Below, in pieces: positions 49,451 through 63,390 of a stretch of 64,000 nucleotides of DNA. Under the pieces are notes generated by a model. That model had not been told where the DNA came from. It saw only the letters and a list, made by a program, of their open reading frames with translations, and searched no databases. Position 1 is the stretch's first letter. Each line of letters opens with the position of its first letter. The position numbers and the translations under genes are program-made. The stretch is from Trichoplusia ni (Eukaryota > Arthropoda > Insecta > Lepidoptera > Noctuidae): contig NC_039494.1 in NCBI RefSeq assembly GCF_003590095.1, positions 2,356,001 through 2,420,000 of the forward strand, in the 5' to 3' direction.

Positions 49451-51879
49451 GTATCGGTTCGGTATCCACGTTTCTTAACTTACCCTAACTAAATAAGAAA
49501 AGTCACATTAGGATCGAACCTTAATCTCGTGTGTACAAATCCATCCATAAACCGTTTTTAAAAGTCAACAATTCCTTATTTGAATTAGATCCATAAATAT
49601 TAAATCATCATTTACTGTAAACAAAATCTTTTTTTTGAAAAAAATAATAGTTATAGCATCGTTTTCATCATTTGAGGCCTACTGAAAAATAAAACGAAGT
49701 CATACTGTGTAATTACACAGGAATGAATAAATTGTAAATTATTTTTAATATCACTACTTTTATCTATAGTCATAAAGCAATTAAATTAGCACGAATATTA
49801 CTCGCAACTTTCTCACAATTAAAACGAGATATAAAATTGAAATCGGAATAGAGCAACACGCCCAAGCGATTACGAAATTTCCGAACGACCGATGAACTCC
49901 TCAAATCTTTGTCAACGCATTAAAGTTTGACCGAGTTATCTTATATTTAGGGGTTATGTTTCCATGTTCACATCGTTAATTCTAATATTGCAATAAATAT
50001 GTCTGTTCGTCTGTTTGGTAACAAGGCGGGCCATGGCGAATGCTATTAGAAGTAATAGAGCGTGCAATTGTGGGGTTCCGAACTTTGGAACGTTCATCCC
50101 GATGCACGGTGGTCGGATTTTTTTTAATTTTTTATCTGTGTAAATTGTTTCAGTTTTTTTTCTTCTTTGGATTTATTGTTCGGGTAAAGTTTTAGGTTAT
50201 GTTTCGTGCAAATATTTGGGATGGCTAAAATAGTTGTCACTTCTGTTCGAAGTTTCGTTTTTGCTTGAATGCGCTTTTAAAAGTTAATTTGCAAATTATT
50301 TGTGTGCTTTTGTTTGCTTTTGAGGCATGTAATTTGCGTTTTTGTGCTATTATTGACAAGTATGAGTCACTTTTTTTTAAGTATTCTTTTTAGAACTTTA
50401 ACAATTTATAAAAGTTAACCTAGTTTCCGATGAATCACCGATTTTGCTATTATTAATTTTGTCAAAACAAAAGTTGCTAGCTCCTAAAAATGGGTACTGG
50501 ATATAATTACTTGGGTACTATGTTTTGAATCCTTGTTTTTTTTATTTGAAGATCATATCATACACCCTTAACATCTAATCTACCAATGTCTGGTAGGTGT
50601 CATTATCCCTACATACATACATATGTACCCGTCGTGCTATAATATTAAAAACATACTTCTCAAAACATTCCATAATGAAAATTTTCATTTCGCATACACT
50701 TCACATAGGTATAATCTGTAAATCCTTTGTTATGTGATCCTTAACAAAGCTCTAATGGAGCATGTCTGAGGTAGCGAGACAAAGGCATCAAACCAAGCGA
50801 CAGATTAAGGCTGGCTGTATGGTTTTGCACCGTTGCTTAAGAAAAAAGTTGGAGAGACAATACAGTTTTTTTTTTCGTTAGAAAGTGAAATGGACTCACC
50901 ATTTCACTTTACAATGGGTAGTAAATTACGAAAGCACAAAAAAGAAGAAGCAAAAATTTATATTTTATAAACAGTTTTTTTTGCTTTGTAGTATTTAAGT
51001 AAAACCAAAGTTTTTAATTATTAATATTAAAGTCGATACTAAAGATATTACATTCCAATAGGAAGAGTTATAGTTGCTACTAACATCTTCATTTATCTAA
51101 CGTATTCACTATTGACAGTCCATATTACTCTACACGCCAGTCTTTTATTTGTAAACAGCTACTGGTTATAAAATTTTGATTTTCGAACGAGCGTCAGCAT
51201 AAAAAATGTTAAGTGTACAGCTCTCAACTTTTTTTAATAACGCAATACACTCAAGTGTTTGCTCACTGTAGGAGCATTGGAAATCATTTGTACAGCCATT
51301 GAACCGACAACAAAACATCAACAATGTATCGTCCGAACAAAATAAATAAATAATCTCTTCTCTACACAAATAAATATCGCCACTATCGGTCTGTGTTGCC
51401 AACCGCGACCCACTGGGCTCGGTGTTGCCAACAATAGAAAATAATAAATTCTAATACAATGCTGTGTCACCGCATTTGTTATGCAATTAATGGGAATTGG
51501 ATGGTGTGTATGGATAGGCGTGATGAGTGTGTGATAGAGTATCGATCTGTTGTTACATTATACTTTGAGTTAACAATACCCGATGTATAATTTCTTGCTT
51601 GGAGCTTGCCAAAATAGGGTCTGTTGAAAAATATCTAAACAATTTTCGGATCGACAAAACCGAGGCTATGCGTGAATACCTAAAATTTAATGAACCGAGA
51701 TCGTATTTTCATCTATCGATCAATTAATTTAATGCTTTAAATAATTGCAAAATATAAAAAAGGGAAATCTTGATTTATCGCTGCGTAGAAGTAATAAACT
51801 TAACGATGCGTTTTTTAGTAATTGGAATAATATCCGTATTCAGTCCGCCACATCTTGAAATAATATTCTTGTAGGTGTG

Positions 51880-52140
51880 GTGGTTTAGGCCTATTTTGAA
51901 TAAAACACACACCTAAAATAAGATTTAAAAAGACCCCCACAGTGAAAACTTAAACTCCCACAAATTCGAAATGGCTCGACCGATTTTTATCAAACATGTC
52001 TAAGATCACTTGCACATAATTCACCTTTAATACGAAACAAACGAAATTGAAATCGCTCAATCCGTTCGGGAGCTATGATGACTCAGACAGACGGACAGCT
52101 CAGACTTGTCAAATTGATATCATCTGTCTTTTTGCATCAG
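51880..52140. repeat. Interspersed-repeat fragment
   Basis: The stretch with 'atggctcgaccgatttttat', 'cttgcacataattcaccttt', 'tccgttcgggagctatgatg' and 'cagacagacggacag' resembles a very common lepidopteran dispersed repeat. The exact family is not known to me. Confidence 0.45.
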
Positions 52141-55080
52141 GAATGAATGAAACAGACCTATGAAATAATCAGAAAGTTAACCACCTCTTAAAGTAGACTT
52201 TTGCTGATGTGGAAGCAGGACAGTATAGTATGCTATCTCACTCTCACAACTAAATAATATCACTCTAAGACACGGCGGCCCCAGTCTTCCTCACACACAT
52301 TTATATTAATTAATGTAAACTTAGGTATTAATAAACAAGTTAAGTAATGCAATATGAGAGTGTGTTAAGATTAAAATGCTTGATTCCAAGATCGAATAGA
52401 CGATAACAAAGGAATTTACTAACGAATAGCTACTGTTATAACACATATGTAATAAGTGAGTGAAATATGTAATTAGGTTGTCGTATGTAACTTCAAATGG
52501 ATTTTTGTGTTTTTCACTTCAACTATGCTGTGAACGTTGTAATATGCTCTTTATTTAAATTTTTATTATGTGATGCAATCTTGAAAAAATAATGAGGTTT
52601 TATTTCTGAATATTTTTGTTTTGTTTTTTTTTTATGCAAAGAATGATTTATTAAAACGATAACGGTAGTGAAGAACTATCGTGATCGTTAAGTTAAAAAT
52701 ATTTTATTGACTTGAAATCTTGCTGTTTAAAGAAAAGAGTTATTTAAAATCTCGCTATTTAATATACTATTACTGCATTTAAAAGTAAATCTCGGTTACA
52801 GTGAAAGTATTAAGGAATGATATGCAAAAATCCATTTACGAAAAAACCTTTCGAATGTCAGGAATTCGCCCACATTTATGTAACTATTAAACGATCATTA
52901 GCCTCCCACTCATCTCGTACCTGCCCATACATTATCTTGTCAAAATATTTCGTTGAAATCCTCCATTTTTTTCTCTCTATATTTCGTGAATTTGAACGTT
53001 TGTTGTCATACAATGGTACCATGACATCTCAATTCGTTACAAAGGGAATCATTTGTCATTGTCCATTAGACGATATTGTTGGCTAGCATTATTTAATATT
53101 AGCTTAAGTATGTTGTGTAGTCTTGTAAGTTTAATATTTGTTTTGGTACCTACTGTAAAAATATATAGTCGAATTTTTATACAGTTTTTGTACATCAAAT
53201 TTCAGCACATTTTTTATATTAAACGGCATTCTTAATATTGGTGTAAAGTTTGGTAATCTTCGATTCATCTGTATGTATTTTTAAGTTAAAAAATAAGTAT
53301 GTAAAAATGCAGTAGTTTTTACCATAGTTTCATCATAATTTCTAATCATATGCCCTCTGCAAGAAAACAAAACGATTTTCTCGAACAATACAAACACAGA
53401 TGAAGAAGTAGCAACTCACAGAATCACAAGACACATACATTTCCCCAGGTAAAGTAAATAAATTACACATAGGTAACATAAATAACTTTACATAAAGGAC
53501 GCAAAGTAGGTTGGGAGTACCTACAAATATAGCATGAAATAAAAATCACATTGTAATCCGGTATTGGCTATAGATAAGGAGGGCTTGTGACAAGGCAAGA
53601 ATTATGTGCTCCAGAGGGCAATTTTTCTTCCCCGGGATTTATTCTCGTAATTTATAGAGGATCGGTCTGTATCTGGGCTAACCCGCCCTCTCGGCTAGCG
53701 GCCCGCAATTAAGACTAACCTCCTCCCCTAATTAAGATGCTATAATCTATAATATAATAATTTATCAACAAATGCTTTTAAAGGTTCTTTTGTTCGAGTT
53801 TAAAAGTAATAACTCGTTTCTACAACTTAAGTATGCTAGATGCTAGAACATGTATAGAGTTCATACGGTTTAGATTTTTATAGCCGAAAGTAACTCACCT
53901 AGGTGTATAAATGTCTAATAAAGTCTCGTGTCATTGTTCCAGACTCAATATCAAAATTACTTAAGTAAACGTCTATTTGTTTGCGACAAAAGAATATTTT
54001 ACGGCGTCATTTACATAAGTAATAATCGTAAACAGAAGTACGTTTCATAACGACACTCGTATTGCCTAATCTCGTCATCAATCGACTGTTCGCTGCGTTG
54101 TAATTTGACACGCAAAATTTTTGCCGAACGTGCTTCAGTCATGAATTGCTGGTGACAAAAGTGTCTGTCGCAGCGAAGCGACAAGAGTCGGCTTAATACT
54201 GCCCCCACCCCTCGCCGCAGTCGTAAATTTAGGGTTTCATAAAACCAGATCCGAGATAAGACACAGTGTGGAGTGAGTCCCGGATCAAATGCGATCCTGC
54301 GAACCCGCAGCTACTCGCTCGCGCAGACAATAAAAATAACACGCCACACGGCGCATCTGCGGATACTATTTTACATCACAAAATTTGTCGTGTTTACATA
54401 AAATACGCCCCGCAGATACTCATCGATTTGCTAGAAATCGCGTACGTCACTTTCGCGACGAACTGGCCGGCAACACGAAACCACCGATGAAAAAACCGAG
54501 CTGTCAAGAGGACAACAAAAGCGCATTATGATTTTAACAGTTTCTGAATTGCTACACTATTATGAGGCGTGTATTATGCCTTTCACCCAGTGTAAGGGTA
54601 TTTGGACGCCTTTGTGGCTCCGTATTGACAAATAAGGAAGATTTACTCTAAGAGTAGAATGAAGGATTAGGACGGCGCACTAGTTTTTTTAAAGCATTCT
54701 CTGGAAGTGCGTGGCGCCATTGGTCTAATATTGCATTATTCGACAGTCTAGTCGGCTGGGTACTGTAGTGTTGGCTTCAATATTCTAAACAAATCAACTG
54801 GAAACTTTCGTACTATTGAGAGCCGAGGAAAGCGAAGTTTGCGCAACTATCCACTAGAATAAACACTCGCTGTAACAAAGTAAAGAATAGGCTTAATTCA
54901 AACGGATTTTGTTCTGACCAATGGTATTGTATCCTTTGTTCGATTGAATGCTTTCTTTTATTTTCACTTTTATTGGAATGTTTAGGCACATAATCGTGCA
55001 AAAGCAATTCTTTACGACGAACATCTTATAAAATTTACATCAAAGAGTCGTATTCAGCGAAGGAACGGGTTGTAGGCATA

Positions 55081-55560
55081 ACTACGTGTCGGGGACATAT
55101 ATTTAAAGCTTCAGTAGATAGGGGTGCAATAATTTTGACAATGACTAGCAGCCTTACCCGGGCGAGGCGTAGGCGCGGGGGGCGCGGGGCGCGGGGGGCA
55201 ATCTGCGCACTAAATCACGCTACGAATAAAATTTATGGCGCCGAGATAAAAACTCGCAGCTTTTCTCTTTTACGTTCCTTCCCCCTGCCGCCCGCGCGCC
55301 GCCGGTCGCCCTCGTCACCCCGCGCGGAAAATCCATAGGGATTTTTCCAAGTGTTCGGGCGACGGCGTGTGTGGGGTCGAAACGATTTTGTTTTATGCTT
55401 ATTGCCGGTTGCGATGTTTTGTTTGCTAAGTTGCACAGATAAGGGATAGGTACGGAGATTGTCTGCTCGACCGGACGACGTGTGCTGCCGCCGTATTTTC
55501 GTCTACAACCTACTTGTGTTTTATGTTTTGATTCGTCACAGTTCTGTTCGTGCCACATCG
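55081..55560. promoter_or_regulatory. CpG-rich island
   Basis: The core at 55150-55330 is extremely G+C and CpG rich (gcgaggcgtaggcgcggggg, ccgcccgcgcgccgccggtc). Open frames on both strands through it are Arg/Gly/Pro-rich and look compositional. It is a candidate promoter or regulatory element of the gene desert. Confidence 0.4.
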
Positions 55561-58500
55561 GGGCTTTGTTGGAAATAAAATTAATTATTCATTTATAAAC
55601 AATCCATCACGTTGTGAGTTCGCGGCACGTGAGGAAAGTCATGAAACTATTTAAATGACCAACCGTGGAACAGAACCTAGCATTACCTCCTACTCAGACG
55701 GTTATCGGACTTTCACTTAGTACCACTTCATGCAATGTTCTTTTTATGTTCATTTAAATACCGGCGACTTTGTATACGACCTAGTATTATTTCTAATCCA
55801 AATGTCTTACGTTCAAACGAATTAAATGCAAGTCGAGAAACAAAGAGAAACGAGTTGTTAATGTGAAATATTTGAGATTGAGTCGCAGTAAATTGTGTTC
55901 GTACAATAAAAAATGTTGTAGAAAAATGTAAAATAAAATTAACTTGGAATATTTCGTCGAGCTAACGAACTTTGACGTTAAAATTAAAACGTTATCAGAT
56001 TACGGCGAAGCGGATTTACCAGCACGGTGTATTGAAGAATGTCGGCTGCCTATTAGGGGAGCAGGGGGACGGAGATGACAGAATCCTTGTTATACTGACA
56101 GACTTCTTGTTTATCTCGTATCCATTCATTAACTATTTATATATGTGACATAAGACACCAAATCAGAACAAACACTAACATGAAAGGCACTTGATGTTTA
56201 TACATATTATGAAGGTTTTTCCTTTCTTATGGAGTCAGTACCTTCGATATGAATAGATGACAAGGAGGGATTAGCTCTGTACTTAAACACACTTATATAC
56301 CTATATATTTAATAATTTATAACACTAACAAGTAAATAACTAAATAAATCCAACGCAAAGCCAATAACTTGTGAACTAACTGTCTGTAATTTATAATTGT
56401 GTCTCAAAATTAATAAGCACAATGTATTACCCGGTGTATGAGTTAATGATTCCAATTTGTATGATGCAGTACCTCATTAACGGACTTCCGGCATTAAATT
56501 ATATTATAATAGCAACTGTTTTGTTTATCTGTGATACAGGCAAGTCATATTTTTATGATAAAATCTTCCACGTCATTCCTTTGCCTAATGTTCTGAACTT
56601 TGAAACTAATTTCGAATGTTTTTTTTTTCTTAGTGATTTTGTGTGCTGAAATGTATGGTCTCGTTCGCTTTAACGCGTATTTTACTTTGATGATTCAAAT
56701 CTTTTAGTATATAATCGTTATCTGTATGTTCTATGTATGTACGACTCTCACAATAAGGTATTTAATCCTTGTGTCGCAGTTTCACAAATATTCAAGTCAC
56801 ATGCACAAAAACACTATAGCGTTTGGTAAAATCGATAAAATGTGATAAAGTTTGTGTTAATGTCTAATTTATTGGGTTTTAGATATCCATTTCATTTGCT
56901 TCGAGGTGCAGAACAACTATTGAAATTGGATGATGTACCTGCAATGCTAAGCTTTAGTTTATAGTTTGCAAGTTTATAACATCATACCAAATAACAAATA
57001 ATCACTTACCTATTAATAATTTGCGGCAAACATTTCACTGTAGCATACTTTACATGGCATTTTCAACCTTCAATACCGTCAAATACTGTCTCTTATAAGT
57101 AAATAAAGTGTTCTACGTCACTTTATGATAGCGATGTAGATAACGCATGTAACGCACTCACTACAGCCCAGGCAGCTGCACAACTCAACCTTCTTGGTAA
57201 CATCAAGCAACCTCAATCTAAGGCTTAAATTCGCGTGCCCACAAAAAACTTCACAAGCAAGGACAAAACTCCGATTGTCTTACTTATCTATACTCAATCA
57301 GTGTTTACAATATTACAGCGGCGTGCTCCACGTCAAAATAATGTCCCTATTAGAGCACAAAGCGAGATTTTTCAAAGAATCACAAGCAAAAAATGTCAAA
57401 AATATCCACGTCGAGAACAGAGATTACTCGAGAGCAAGGCCATCTGTGGATATTGAGACCGTCTCACACGAGATAGCTTATCGCCCGATCTCGACTCCGA
57501 TTCTGTGAAGAAAAAGCGAGAGAAAAGGCTGCTATTTATAGATGAGGAGCAATAGACTCACTCACGCCACAATCGCATTAGGCCGCCGCAGCTCGCTGCA
57601 ACGATGATTTGAATTTCCATTGTTTATGGTGGCAGACATGTGTCAAAGTTCGATTGGAATTTAAATTCGGCTCCTTTGTTATGTTTTTTTTTTGTCGAGT
57701 TGTAAACACGGCGCAGTGATGTTCCAATTTGGTTACCAGCCTCCACCGGTGCCTGCTTGGATCTATGACTTCTCGTGTACGTCGCTTGATATTTTTGACG
57801 TCGGTATGCGGTTTGAATAATTACGAATCATGTTTCGTATGATTCCGAACGATATCGAGCCGAATGTCGACTTATCGAGGGGATTTCTTAGTAATCACTA
57901 CATGTATACTAAATACGCAGTCGACACAAACAAGAGTAGAAAGTCAATTTTCTTTAGTTGGTCTCTGGCTGCAGCCGACTTCAAAGGTAGTCGGGGCTCT
58001 CTGAACATCTGCTAAATTACCAAACTCGAGTCAGGAGCGGGGGAATACACAAAGCGACTACCATTTTGTTCCGACACTTTTCAAAATTGGAACGTGACGG
58101 TTGCAAGCGCTCTCCAGACCAGAGACAATGACATGAAAAGGAAAAATGTAAACGGACCTATTTAAAATAGGCGTATTGCGACGACTAATATTTTAAATCA
58201 TGTTTTGCGTGCATACGATTATGATGTTCAATATTTGGTCGATGTGTTCATTAGGGGTGAGAATGGCTTGTAGTTTGTGTACGACGTAAGTCATTTTTGA
58301 ATTCGTAGCGGTTAATTTAAAAGTGCGTTCTTGAACCCTTTCAGAGGCATTGTATCTTTGTGCTCTTTGTACTGGAGATGGTTTATCTGAGTCGCGGGGT
58401 ACATAAGTGCTGTTTTTTCATTCCGTAATGCTTTTACATTTCAAAGGGGTTAAATGTTATTCAGACTGGCTGCCCGCTTAGAAAATGTGTGGGTGTCGCG

Positions 58501-59490
58501 GGGCCTTGGTAACCGCTCCGCTCCTACTGTTCACTGTATACCTAAGTAGGTATTTTATACTCATTGCTGTTATTATTCTACATTAACATTTGTAGTTTTA
58601 TCTTGTGTTATAAATATTATGAAAATTGGATTTGGTTTTTGTGTGTTCTTTTGCGACTTTTGGTAGATAAATGTGAATAGAAATAGAACTTAATGAATAA
58701 TTATGTTAATTGCGTAATTTAAGAAGGTAATATGCTGATTTTTGAGAGATATATTTGAGTATCGACGTTGGTGGCCATAATTTGATCAAAGTGAAGTATC
58801 CTGCGGAAGAATTCATATCATCATTATATATTCTTATCATCATCACAGATGTTTATCATGATTTAGGCAACAGTATCTTGATTATAATATATCACGATCA
58901 GGTAAACTAATAATACTTATTAAATAACCATATTTCATACATTTTATTAGATGTGTTGCGGTATTTATTCGCCTTATAATTTAAGACTTAATCGGAGATA
59001 ATGGTCAAAATTTGATGACACTTTTCTTCGTTTTTAAGTGTGGTGTCTTGACAAATAATTTAAGAAAAGTAAATGACAACAAGGAGAATAAACATACTAA
59101 AAACTTGCTTTTTCATGAATAACCACAGTTAAAAAAAAATAACGATTTTAAAAGACGAATTCCTAATTCAAATCTCCATCTAATTTTATACTTTTTTTAA
59201 CATACTCTTATGATTCTAATATGATGTAAGAGTGCGAGACTTTATAAAAAAAGTTTTCATTCTATTTTTAGAACGAAACGTCATCAACCATCACAAGTTT
59301 ATTCCACTAATACCATAGTTTCTACATAGTAACAGACCCTTAGCTTAATAACTTGACATATACGACAATGTTATACACCTCTACGTGTATGTCAATTTGA
59401 GGTCGAGTTCTCCTTCGGATATTGATTAGTTACCTCAGGCTCCCCGTCTATCCTAACTAGACGTGTCTAAATAATAACTGATGTATACTC

Positions 59491-59759
59491 TGCTGTTATA
59501 TAGCGTGTAGTACAGGAGCTCGGACGATTTCTATTGGAGATAGGAATGTCTTTATGTACGTTTTTTGTACGTTGTTTTTAATGAATAAATAATATTTAAT
59601 ATAAGTATTGGTTGTTAGAATTAGGTACTAAAATAATCTTTGAGAAATAAAATAAGATAAGAAATGAAGAACCTCATGCTCTTTGACTATATAATAAATG
59701 CTGCTGTATAGAGCTAGTACACAGTGGGTAGTACAGGAGCTCAGGTCGATTTCTAATTT
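59491..59759. repeat. Diverged direct repeat pair
   Basis: Units at 59491-59538 and 59701-59759 both begin ctgctgt-ata, share GTAGTACAGGAGCTC and then a cgatttcta word. The second unit carries an extra 'agctagtacacagtgg' segment. Origin unknown. Confidence 0.5.
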
Positions 59760-61376
59760 ACAGATTGGTTATGTGTGATATGATTGGTAGGTACACTTAG
59801 TATGTTTGTGTTGCAGTTTTGCTCTGAAAGCTGTGAATTAATTTACATTTTAAATTTCGAGAAAAGTTCAGGATAAAGTTAATAAAGTAGATAAAAAAAA
59901 ATCTATAAAATGTAGAGTCGATATTTTTGATACAGAATCGCAGTGGCATTGGTAGAAGCAATATCAATTAATTTTGACTAGTGTTATATAAATAATTTGA
60001 TTTTATTATTTTTTCCCAAAAATATTTTAGAAAAATTCTTGCGCATTCAAGCGCTTTTTTTGTGATAGCCGAGATTGGTGGCAAATAAGAAAACGTCATA
60101 CTTACATTTATTTATACCCACCTAACTTAACATGTATTTTGTCTAGCCTCCCCTTTGTGTCCTACTATGTTAAGTTGTATATACATCCTGTCAAACAACA
60201 CCAATTTCACTCAGATAAATTGGCACATGACATAGTCCCGTTTAATTAGTACGATGACTCTACATACATAATTACCTCTAGTACCTCTAGGTTTGACAAC
60301 CTTTGTGTACCTATATACCTGCCTACAGTAAATGTGTTGTTGGGTACTGTGTATTGATGTAGATACTAACTATTTAGATTGTACGCTGACACAAATTGCT
60401 CCCATAGGGAAATGTCTGTATAATAAAACACCCGTGCATGACTGAAGTCTTGGTGTAAAAGTATTTATTTGTCTTATCTTATACAAATTTGAAAATGGTA
60501 TTAGACTTCAGAAAAATATTATTAATTGAAAGTAATTGTTTTAGTAGACGATAATATACATTAAAACAATTTATTGTCTCCGCATTCCACTTGAAAAAGA
60601 CAAGGATATTGTTTTAGAGCGGCCTTTGATTGAATGCTATGAATCTGGAATTGAAGTATTAAGAGAAAACATTTTTTTTATTGATCTTACCAAATATGAT
60701 GTAAAACAGAAAAAAAATGCACCCTAAAAGCGATATAGAGTGAATAGAGAAAGAAGACGAATAAACTAGAGACGCTTTTCCTATTGGATAGTTAGACGAT
60801 TTACGAGTTATATCACACTCACCGACGGGTTAGGTTAATAATATGCTTTTCTTCAGATCATTTTAGGATATATATTAGAATACCTCAGGTCATAGTAAGT
60901 GGTTATGGTTAAAAAGTTACCGTTAAAAGTAGAGTACATTATAAGGAGTGAAGATTAAATTAAAACTCGACTAATGAACATTTATTTTAGTGTATACTAC
61001 TACTGTCTGTCTAAAGTCTCTTTTTTTTCTAAGAGTATTTTTTTAGTAGTTATTTCAGACGTTTTATATTTTTGAAAGTGTAACAGAAAATATCAATCGC
61101 AGTAATGGACTACTGCTGCCTAAGAAAATCTTAATTATAATCCCTTATGTAACTTCATTGTAACTAATTAGACATAATTAAATAAAAATATAGTATGTTT
61201 GACACACACACACAATATGTTTTACAAGGAATGGAATGCAGTTGGGTATAGTATAGATATTATAACCTCAAAGCAAACGTACCTAACAAAATCGGTTTCA
61301 TTATTAAGAACTATTGATGGAAATAAGACATTGTATGTAGACCAATACCAAAAATAAATACTCTCCTATCAATCAA

Positions 61377-61625
61377 TTAGCTGTTGCCCGCGACTTCGTC
61401 CCCGTGGGTAGTAGATATAAGTTATGATTTATACCTGCCCTGTTTTTTTTTACATTTTCCATTGTATCTCCGCTCCTATTAGTCGCAGCGTGATGGTATA
61501 TAGCCTAAAGCCTTCCTCGATGAATGGTCTATTCAACACAAAAAGATTTTTTCAATTTGGACCAGTAGTTCCTGAGATTAGCGCGTTCAAACAAACAAAC
61601 TCTTCAGCTTTATACATTAGTATAG
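61377..61625 (-). mobile_element. Helitron-like element, minus orientation
   Basis: On the minus strand it ends GGGGACGAAGTCGCGGGCaacagCTAA followed by T at 61376, a variant (CTRR) of the 3' ends at 25.6 kb. Upstream it shares 'gcgctaatctcag'-type and 'actactggtcc'-type words with the tandem pair. A plus-strand open frame at 61424-61789 runs through it and is not a gene. Confidence 0.6.
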
Positions 61626-62439
61626 ATTACGATTTCAGTCATAATTTAGATTACCGATTAATTTCTTTCTCGAGGAGATCTTTCTATTGTTTACGATTTG
61701 AGACTGGCATTAAGGTTCATTTTAATACAAAACTACCTTACACAAACAGTCAGGAACACTTTTGTACCAAACTTCTACAACTATACTAATGCTTACCTCA
61801 GTAACTTAGCTATAACTTATAATACTCTACTTACCATAAACACAAGCATACATAAACTCATAACCCGATTAAGTAGCCATTTTTAGCTTGAACTCTGGCA
61901 GCTTGCTGGTGTTATGTCATTAGCCATTACCGCACAACACTAGCGATAGTGTTGTGCCCGACAGATTTATAGCCTGGGTATATAGAATAAATCACGTCGG
62001 GTCGGTGGGGGGAGGGGGGCGTCTTAGACACTCCAGTTCAGGAGCTCTTGTTTTTTTTAAACGGTTTTTGATTTTCCTTTAGTATTTGTGAGTAGTTTTA
62101 TGTTGTTGATGTCTTAAGTAATGTATTTTGTAGAGTTATTAATTATATGTGTTAAGGTTATTTGTAGCATGTTATTTAATCTACTTAAAATTAAAGCCAG
62201 GGTTGTAAACTCTGTTTTTTTCTCTAAGTAATTTCTTTTCTATTCTATCTTTCTTTGTATTGAGATTGAGTATTATTTATTTGAGTATTATTATACATAC
62301 ATCTATAACAAAAGCCTGCAAATGCCTGCAATAAATCACACTCATATAAAAAGTGCGAAAGAATGCAAAAGTACTTGTGTGTGTATGTTTGTCACTTCTT
62401 CACTCCGTAAATCTCTAGAAATCTGTCTATTTCAGTACA

Positions 62440-62557
62440 TTCTGAAATCAGTAATCTGTGATTCAAAAGATTTTAACTTGTATTCCATTCCGTTAAGGAG
62501 GGTTATGTTACAGGTGTAACAAACATTTAGGCAGGCGAAGCGGCAAGCAACAGCTAG
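62440..62557 (+). mobile_element. Possible Helitron 3'-end remnant
   Basis: Ends at 62557 with gcgaagcggcaagcaacagCTAG followed by T, which resembles the Helitron ends in this window but with a degraded hairpin. The left limit is arbitrary. Confidence 0.35.
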
Positions 62558-62625
62558 TTTAATCCATAAATCTCTTCGGTGAGGCCTATGTCCAGTAGAA
62601 CTCTGCAGCAGGCTAATGGTGATAT
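62558..62625 (+). repeat. RTE-like LINE 3'-end fragment
   Basis: Contains 'gaggcctatgtccagtagaa' and 'ctaatggtgatata', like the common lepidopteran RTE tail 'ggaggcctatgtccagcagt' followed by a 'ggctgatgatga'-type end. Confidence 0.5.
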
Positions 62626-63390
62626 AATTCAAACAAACGTTATTTCAATATTATAGAGAAATACATGTGGTATTAAAAGACTCTACTTTTTGTGTAATTG
62701 TACGTTCATTACAAAGAAGGTAATGTAGAGTCTAAGGACCCTACGACTAAGCGATATAGTTCACTGACCATGATCATCCATTAATCTCTACTCTCCTTCC
62801 TTTTACTGAACTGTCTTAATATAACTCTAGTATAGAGCCTCTATATGTGTACCTAATAATAGAACAATCTTACAGAAATATTTTAATAAATGATAGGATA
62901 ATGTAAATATTCTTCCAACTATTTGCGACTGCCTATAACATACATAGGTATAAATTAAGTCCTATAACACTTCTTACTATCAATTTATATGTAAGTATTC
63001 GTAGGGAGAGTTTTACTAAACAAGTTTCATAAACAATATTATCATAAGTAGCTACTTCTTAAGGCCCAATGTACATATTTACTGATCACAGGAAGCAGTA
63101 ACTTAACACCTAAGCAACAATCTCTATCATTTTAATAAAATGTAATGGCGTTAGAAACAAACGACCATCTTTCGTTCGTTAAATTAAATAAACGGCTTCG
63201 CTAACGATGTTTAACTGTGTATTGTGTGCAGTTAAATATATCTACAGAATCTGTTTAATCAACAAACTTGCAAATAAGATTCAAAATAGACTAATCTTAA
63301 TAAAGTAACCGCTATTGTTTGATAGGGTGTCGTTCTGATTGCGATAGTACCACTAATTTTAGGTAATTAATCTTGTTAGGACCCGTCGGG

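Larger units (their letters stand above)
45621..55080. other. Non-coding gene-desert stretch
   Basis: Mostly AT-rich DNA without coding exons. It contains an AT microsatellite, three retroelement-like fragments (listed separately) and a denser non-repetitive block at about 53560-53745 with homeodomain-type TAATT/ATTA words. Open frames at 48036-48221, 51166-51402, 52817-53235 and 54266-54490 have no recognisable features. Confidence 0.45.
55561..63390. other. Non-coding gene-desert stretch
   Basis: No supported exon. A less AT-biased block at about 57190-57660 contains overlapping open frames in two phases (57194-57508 and 57235-57456) and a perfect MEF2-type CTATTTATAG at 57532-57541. A diverged duplicate pair occurs at 59491-59538 and 59701-59759. 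Helitron and LINE remnants near 61.4 and 62.5 kb are listed separately. Confidence 0.45.

Noticed and set aside
49490..49525. Minus-strand GGTTCGATCC, a tRNA B-box-like motif
   Set aside because: No A box, no pairing acceptor stem and an imperfect T-arm stem; not a tRNA.
55135..55558. Arg/Pro-rich open frames on both strands
   Set aside because: Composition artefacts of a CpG island; no splice logic or family motif.
57194..57508. Two overlapping open frames of 104 and 73 codons
   Set aside because: Neither encodes recognisable features; two phases being open at once suggests composition rather than coding.
61424..61886. Open frames of 121 and 62 codons
   Set aside because: They begin in a Helitron-like element and continue into AT-rich DNA; no family similarity.
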